DNA of 64,000 nucleotides from Liolophura sinensis. Its lineage: Eukaryota; Mollusca; Polyplacophora; Chitonida; Chitonidae. Below are positions 58,807 through 64,000 of the stretch, in pieces; the stretch's first letter is position 1; each line of letters begins with the position of its first letter. The notes beneath the pieces are model-generated. The model did not search any database. It was not told where the DNA came from and saw only the letters and a program-made list of their open reading frames with translations. Location of the stretch: the NCBI RefSeq assembly GCF_032854445.1, contig NC_088306.1, forward strand, positions 27,687,764 to 27,751,763, given 5' to 3'. A program made the translations under genes and the position numbers.

Positions 58807-59493
58807 CTAAACAAACAAGGGAAAAGTCAGTTGCATTTTCTACTATATAAGATAAAACTCATACACACAAAAAAACCCACAGGACCGTTCAGTTACAAAG
58901 TTACACCCTCCCCCCTTTCTTATGTAAGTTTTCATCAAAAGAGTCAGTCACCCCATCGACAATAGAGGGCAAAAACACACACACACACACAAAGAAACAA
59001 CCAAGACTGTTCAGCTACAGAGTTAACCCCCTTTATGCTGTTCGATTTCATCTCAACAAGCATTGAAAATGAATGACCTTCATGTTCACTATCCATATTC
59101 TTCAAGCCAATTAAAGATTTATTTATCTGATTGGTGTTTTACGCCGTACTCAAGAATATTTCACTTATACAACGGCGGCCAGCATTATGGTGGGTGGAAA
59201 CCGGGCAGAGCCCGGGGGATACCCACGACCATCCGCAGGTTGCTGCAAGACCCCAATTAAAGAGAAGGAAGCAATAAAAAACACATAGCAATTCAATGCC
59301 AAAAAACTGCCAACAGAATTTACACCTGAAAAAGACTGAATTCTAGTCAGGGCTCTACACTATTCTGTTAGCAGGTTATCTTAACATTGGTTCCTCTGTT
59401 ATTAGATTCAGATGGAGACCCTGGGGTTTGACATTAGCTGCGTCAGTACTTTGAACAGGTGAGCTAAAATCCCTATGGGAGTTGTCCACATAC
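58807..59493 (-). other. Intron between exons 6 and 7
   Basis: About 690 bp. It holds the truncated SINE-A copy at 59118-59252 and a short CA run near 58974-58991. Nothing else recognised. Confidence 0.8.
59118..59252 (-). mobile_element. 5'-truncated SINE-A copy with target-site duplication
   Basis: Reads (on +) TTTATTTATCTGATTGGTGT, then ACGCCGTACTCAAG, a GGGTGGAAACCGGGCAGAGC segment and ATCCGCAGGTTGCTG, then stops before the tRNA-like head. Flanked by CCAATTAAAGA at 59107-59117 and 59253-59263. The element lies antisense to the window, i.e. in the transcription sense of the host gene. The intact duplication shows that truncation happened during insertion. Confidence 0.9.
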
Positions 59494-59555
59494 CTTCATG
59501 TATAACCATAGAGGATAAGGTCTCCAGAGTGTCCTGATTGTAGCCTCCTTCTGGC
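59494..59555 (-). CDS. TNIK/MAP4K4/MINK1: Exon 6: small middle-region exon (PEGGYNQDTLETLSSMVIHE)
   Basis: 62 bp, reading PEGGYNQDTLETLSSMVIHE between a shared Leu codon on its left junction and a shared Asp codon on its right. It matches the order and character of the vertebrate segment ETESVKTMIVHDD. Acceptor CTTTCAG and donor G|GTATGT are strong. It enters in phase 2 and leaves in phase 1, the only combination that joins exons 5 and 7; exon 5 spliced directly to exon 7 meets a stop. This is good evidence that the exon is used constitutively. Confidence 0.9.
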
Positions 59556-59580
59556 CTGAAAGTACCAATCATGTAACGGT

Positions 59581-59877
59581 CAACACAGGTTGTCATGAAG
59601 TCAACACAGCTTGTCATGAAGTCAGCACAGCTCGTCATGAAGCCAACACAGCTCGTCATGAAGTCAGCGCAGCTCGTCATGAAGTCAGCGCAGCTCGTCA
59701 TGAAGTCAATGCAGCTCGTCATGAAGTCAGCGCAGCTCGTCATGAAGTCAACACAGCTCGTCACGAAGTCAGCACAGCTTGTCATAAAGTCAGCACAGCT
59801 CGTCATGAAGTCAACACAGCTCGTCATGAAGTAAACACAGCTCGCCATGAAGTCAACACAGCTCATCATGAAGTACA
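59581..59877. repeat. 21-bp minisatellite, about 14 copies
   Basis: Consensus unit GTCATGAAGTCAACACAGCTC (21 nt; first 20 GTCATGAAGTCAACACAGCT). Units alternate mainly at AACACAG versus AGCGCAG. The unit is a multiple of three, so both strands are open across the array. On the minus strand it encodes a 7-residue repeat FMTSCVD/FMTSCAD. Its right-to-left reading runs in frame into exon 6, which begins 26 bp away. It is intronic if the acceptor at 59556 is used. Confidence 0.93.
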
Positions 59878-60276
59878 GTTTCACACAAGCATACGACAGA
59901 CAACTTTTGCTTAAATGTTTGAATCCTTAAAAAAAAAAGACAACACTGGACCACACGTATATATGTATGGATAAAAAGTCACATTTAAACATCACTTTTC
60001 ATATTTGTGATGTAGGGTAACCAAGATACCACAGTTTAAAGTAAGCAAAATCCAGTTGTCTTAATAGTGAAGAGCTTAGGGTGCGGATGACAGGGCCTCA
60101 CATTTCCAGTTTCTCTAAAATGGCGCATCCCGAGGCCTCGTAAAAACCATAGATTAAAAAGTGACAGAGTTACCAAGCACGTAAAAAAATGTCCACACCC
60201 ATTTAGGTCTGTACGGACCCCTCTTATGAAATAACTTCAGGTTATATTTTTTAGTTGTCTTCTCATTTAAAGTAAA

Positions 60277-60360
60277 AGAAAGCTAAAATATGAAGCAAGG
60301 TTCATCATACAGACATACAGACGTCTGTATGATGGACTTTACTTCATATTTTAGCCTTCT
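60277..60360. repeat. Near-perfect inverted repeat (84-nt hairpin)
   Basis: The arm AGAAAGCTAAAATATGAAGC at 60277-60296 continues to CATCATACAGAC at 60314. It is mirrored by 60323-60360 (GTCTGTATGATGG to TTTTAGCCTTCT). The stem is about 38 bp with about four differences, some of them wobble-compatible. The loop is 8 nt. The centre is a perfect palindrome (CATACAGACGTCTGTATG). It sits in the intron between exons 5 and 6. It could be a foldback element remnant, a recent inverted duplication or a hairpin RNA precursor. Confidence 0.85.
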
Positions 60361-60667
60361 TCTAATTTAAAGTTCTGCTGTAACAATTTAAATTTCATGG
60401 AAGCTAATGTACAAGGCTATCGTTTAAAAATTCTTTGTTGGGTGTAACCTGACCAGATTAGAAACAATATGGTTGGTGAGTTGGGAATTCTGTACTTTTT
60501 TTAATATTATTTCATTTCTTTATTTCATGATGGCTAATGGAAAAGATGAGGATTTTAAAGAAATTAAAATGGTGCGAATCAGCCGCAATAAAAATTCATG
60601 AAAACATCATTGAAAACTGCTGACTACTTCTACTACCAACTATCTTCAGTTACAATTATATGTCTTT

Positions 60668-60795
60668 TAGTTATTTGATTGGCATATTACGCCCTACGCA
60701 AGAATATTTCCCTCTTATGACAAGGCCAGCATGAAATTGGGAGGAAACCGAGCAGGGCCCAGGGGAAACCCACGTCCATCCACTAGGTTGCTGGT
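60668..60795 (-). mobile_element. Diverged SINE-A fragment
   Basis: Matches the SINE-A 3' half with many substitutions: TGATTGGCATATTACGCCCT, then CAAGAATATTTCCCTC, then a GGGAGGAAACCGAGCAGGG segment and CCACTAGGTTGCTGG. The tRNA-like head is missing. It is one of the most diverged copies here, so probably an old insertion. Confidence 0.7.
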
Positions 60796-61141
60796 AAAAA
60801 AATGTTACAATTATACATATATAATTTTAACAGATTGTTATGCTAATTTTATTAGCGAAACTGGCCTATTGGGAATCTGACTTTGGATTTTGTTTCACCA
60901 GTTGACAGGCTGAACTGTGATTGGATACTTCATGTATTATACAGAATGGCATGCTGTATTAGTGGAAGCAAATCAACCTTCCATGAGTGTAATAGCCTTG
61001 ACTGCATATTGCCATCAAGACCCTGCAAACAATGTGAGCGGGGAGTCTAAATATGGATCGACAAAGCCAGTATGAGCTCGATGTGAACTAGTGACTGGTA
61101 AAGCAGGATTCGTAATAATATTAACTTCCCCCATTACTCAC

Positions 61142-61293
61142 AGAGGTCTTGCTGGTTCTGACGCCAATAACGTCCCGTCTTTTGTGACAGTGCTCTCTTC
61201 TTCTTCCTCTTCACCATCTTCATCGTCCGCATCATTCGTCTGTGCTCCCTCTGCGGCAAGGTCGTTTAGCTGAGCTGCTAACACATCCAGTTC
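61142..61293 (-). CDS. TNIK/MAP4K4/MINK1: Exon 5: ELDVLAAQL helix and acidic Glu/Asp run
   Basis: 152 bp, 50 full codons. It reads ELDVLAAQLNDLAAEGAQTN, then DADDEDGEEEEEESTVTKDG, then TLLASEPARP, with Leu completed in the next exon. It aligns in order with the vertebrate segment containing DLTALAKELRELR, an acidic EEEEEDGES run and then DGTVAVSDIPRL. Acceptor TTTTTGTAG and donor CT|GTGAGT are both good. Enters phase 0, leaves phase 2. The leucine-rich start is probably a short helix and the acidic run is likely disordered. Confidence 0.9.
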
Positions 61294-61804
61294 CTACAAA
61301 AATCAAGCCCAGTGTGAAACACAGAGCAGGATCCTCAAATATAACATGTCCTATAGGTGGTAGGCAGTTAAGACTACACAAAAGAGCAAAGCCAACAAAA
61401 TCTAGAAAATTCCTACTTCTATAGATCTCGTAGAAAGGCAATGACTCGACCAAAATCGGCTGCTACAACAGGCTTTTGCTTATCTGAACCCCAAAACTTA
61501 ATCTGATCTTTCAGAGAAGAAATGATAAGTACTCACCACAAATAAACACTTTTCAAACAATACAGCTTTCATCACGTAGTCTTCTTCCAAGTAAAACTAG
61601 CCGAAGTCATCTTGTCACTTGTAAAATTACCTTTCACTCTTTTTTTTTTTTATTATTTATTTACCTACTTACTTGACCTGAGTTTCATGCCGTTCTCAAG
61701 AGTAGATCATTTAAATGACAGTGGTTGGATTTTCATGTTCAATAATTACAATTTGCTTGGTGCTGCAGTAAATCTATGTTTTGGCCTAAGCCCTACAGAC
61801 TCAC
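61294..61804 (-). other. Short intron
   Basis: About 511 bp between exons 4 and 5. Apart from the degenerate SINE-A piece at 61636-61735, no repeat or exon is seen. Confidence 0.75.
61636..61735 (-). mobile_element. Degenerate SINE-A 3' fragment
   Basis: A T-rich start (TTTATTATTTATTTACC) followed by TTTCATGCCGTTCTCAAGAG. This is a diverged copy of the tail seen elsewhere as TTTTACGCCGTACTCAAGAA. It lies in the intron just left of exon 4 and is probably old. Confidence 0.5.
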
Positions 61805-61902
61805 CTCTGGTTTTCTTCTTTCCATTCCCCGAAGGAGCCCCTGGTTCTTGGCCTCCCCATGGGCTCCTTCTGCTCCATGGTGGTTCTTGGGTGTTGGTAA
61901 CA
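61805..61902 (-). CDS. TNIK/MAP4K4/MINK1: Exon 4: short middle-region exon
   Basis: 98 bp. The frame is fixed by phase: G from the previous exon plus TG gives Val, then LPTPKNHHGAEGAHGEAKNQ, then GLLRGMERRKPE. It ends in phase 0 directly before the ELDVLAAQLN exon, giving KPE-ELD, which resembles the Lys-Pro-Glu/Asp-Leu context in vertebrate paralogues. Donor GAG|GTGAGT is strong; acceptor is GACACAG. The other two frames look equally compositional (one is Pro/Gly-rich), so phase continuity is the main support for this reading. No domain is recognised. Confidence 0.78.
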
Positions 61903-62317
61903 CTGTGTCACAGAGAATGCAAGTTATTACTTCTCAGAATACCAGTAAAAGCATTCCACACTGGTACATTTTCACCATTTAATGACGTAAACATCCAATT
62001 TGACAGCAAAGTCAGAATTTAACATTAATGTAATTCTCCCAATGTTTTTTTTTTATATACATGTACAGTATAATGTATTTCAATTTAAGTTTGGCTTGTA
62101 AAAATGCACTCTCGGAAGCACATAAATTCCTTAAATGCTAATTTTGGTGCCATCACTTAAGTTGATAAAACTTGACAACATAACTCCCTAGTTGCCCTAT
62201 AAGGTGCATGAATCATTCAGAATCTAACTGTGTCACCTGTGTTAAATGCTTAGCTTTAGCTGACATAGGGTATATCTTATTTTCGGTGGTTCACTGACTT
62301 TCCGACATGTTTCCCAC
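61903..62317 (-). other. Short intron, no coiled-coil exon inside
   Basis: About 415 bp, AT-rich. I looked here for the missing charged coiled-coil segment and found no open stretch with flanking splice sites that could encode it. Confidence 0.75.
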
Positions 62318-62601
62318 CTATCAATCTTGATTGTAGAGGAAACTGTTTAGGGTTTGCAGCACCTGGATCCATTGACACCTTCTGATGTTGTTGTTGCTGT
62401 GGTGGTGGGGCTTGCTGCTGGTGACTAGAATGGGGTCGTTGTTGTTGCTGCTGGTGGTGGGAGGACTGTGGGCGTGACTTGTGTTTTTGATGATGAGGCG
62501 AAGCCTGCTTTTGATTACCATGGCGACGACGTCCCTCCCCTTCCTGGATACGTTGGAAATTTCGCTTGAGGGTGGACTCTCCAGGTATTTGCAGTATTGA
62601 A
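62318..62601 (-). CDS. TNIK/MAP4K4/MINK1: Exon 3: GEST motif followed by His/Gln/Pro-rich low-complexity region
   Basis: 284 bp, 94 full codons. It opens SSILQIPGESTLKRNFQRIQ, matching vertebrate SSILNLPGESTLRRDFLRLQ, so family and frame are secure. In vertebrates this motif leads directly into a highly charged coiled coil of some 150-200 residues (Arg/Glu/Gln-rich). Here it is followed by EGEGRRRHGNQKQ and then a His/Gln/Ser/Pro-rich tract, including HHQQQQQRPHSSHQQQ and PPPQQQQHQK. No heptad-like charged helix is seen. Donor is AG|GTGGGA and acceptor GAATTCAG. The tract is encoded mostly by CAA/CAG/CAC codons and could vary in length. It is probably disordered. Nck binding through PxxP motifs is known for relatives but is not evident here. 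Confidence 0.92.
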
Positions 62602-63082
62602 CTGAATTCAGAATGAAACATTATACGATAAAATATGCAATCTTGGCCCTCTATTAAAGACAAATAGTAGTTCCTCAGCCTTAACATCTAAATCTAACAA
62701 TTTTGTTGCCTTGCTTGCAAAGAGTTACTTTAGTCAAGAAAAGCTTTACAGTGCATGGACGGGGCAAGTGGACATGTGCACCATAAATGGGATGCCTCAT
62801 ACAAAATAGGGCCATGTAACCTATTGGTGCTTCACAACATTATTTAAGACACGGAAACAGTTGTTTTCCAGGAGCCGATATGTCTGCCATTCCATCTTTA
62901 AACTTTCTGAGATTGTCAGAAAAAAAACAATTTTATAAGTCTCCAATAAATGACAAACAAAAGTATGTATACGAGATATTTACCCACTGTTTACAGTACA
63001 TCAGAAGTCAAAAGTGAATGTGTTACATCCTGTTCTATTAAAATAAGATCATTTTCTGGCAATTCTGAGTTATTTCCCTTAC
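62602..63082 (-). other. Short intron
   Basis: GT-AG intron of about 481 bp between the acidic-linker exon and the His/Gln-rich exon. It is AT-rich with no repeat or further exon that I can see. Confidence 0.8.
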
Positions 63083-63167
63083 CTGGGCTCTCCTGCCAAG
63101 GCCGAATCATCCTCTTCTTCATTTTCACTTCCTTCGTAAATCTCATAATCTGTTTCGTGATCATCAG
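63083..63167 (-). CDS. TNIK/MAP4K4/MINK1: Exon 2: acidic linker after the kinase domain
   Basis: 85 bp. In frame with its neighbours it reads P-DDHETDYEIYEGSENEEE, then DDSALAGEP, with Ser completed across the next junction. It matches the vertebrate linker with ETEYEYSGSEEEEE followed by GEPSSIL. This acidic Tyr/Ser-containing stretch sits between the kinase domain and the GEST motif in all family members. Donor is AG|GTAAGG and acceptor TTTGTAG. It enters in phase 1 and leaves in phase 2, which fits both neighbours. Function of the linker: inferred flexible, phosphorylatable segment. Confidence 0.92.

Positions 63168-64000
<833 letters not shown>

Larger units (their letters stand above)
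59556..61141 (-). other. Intron between exons 5 and 6
   Basis: About 1.6 kb. It contains the 21-bp minisatellite adjoining exon 6, the hairpin at 60277-60360 and an old SINE-A copy at 60668-60795. The rest shows no feature I can name. Confidence 0.8.

Overview
The window is AT-rich eukaryotic DNA, almost certainly from a lophotrochozoan and most likely a mollusc. Two tRNA-derived SINE families recur throughout. One ends in a tail carrying TGATTGGTGTTTTACGCC; the other carries GCTTGGGGTTTAACGTCG. From memory, not from a search, both resemble SINEs that litter bivalve and gastropod genomes. There are no bacterial operons, no intact retroelement genes and no long open reading frames. Nearly all ORFs over 60 codons are chance or minisatellite ORFs.

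The only gene I can support is one large protein kinase gene on the minus strand, running past both ends of the window. Nine coding exons can be placed from splice sites, matching reading phase and protein similarity. In transcript order they lie at 63482-63651, 63083-63167, 62318-62601, 61805-61902, 61142-61293, 59494-59555, 58703-58806, 17484-17598 and 4035-4150. Together they give about 395 in-frame residues with no stop at any junction. The product belongs to the germinal-centre-kinase IV subfamily (Misshapen / MIG-15 / MAP4K4 / TNIK / MINK1). The first exon ends the kinase domain, with the diagnostic [19 protein letters not shown] segment. The others encode the acidic linker, a His/Gln/Pro-rich stretch and the disordered middle region. 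Most of the kinase domain should lie beyond 64000, and the C-terminal CNH domain should lie left of position 1.

The right end (58.7-64 kb) is exon-dense with short introns. Leftward come a ~41 kb intron (17599-58702), a short exon, a 13.3 kb intron (4151-17483), another exon and at least 4 kb of further intron. The introns hold about 15 SINE pieces, many with clear target-site duplications. They also hold about a dozen minisatellites with units of 18-75 bp, CA and CTGT/CCTG microsatellites, and a foldback/MITE-like cluster at 38.47-39.07 kb. Other contents are a near-perfect hairpin at 60.28 kb, several unclassified dispersed repeat families and long G-runs.

The points most worth a second look are the following. 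The vertebrate coiled coil is replaced by a short His/Gln-rich exon. A 21-bp minisatellite is open and in frame with the exon beside it. A 63-bp satellite carries a TCF-like site in almost every unit. There is also the foldback cluster, the 60.3 kb hairpin and the unclassified repeat families.
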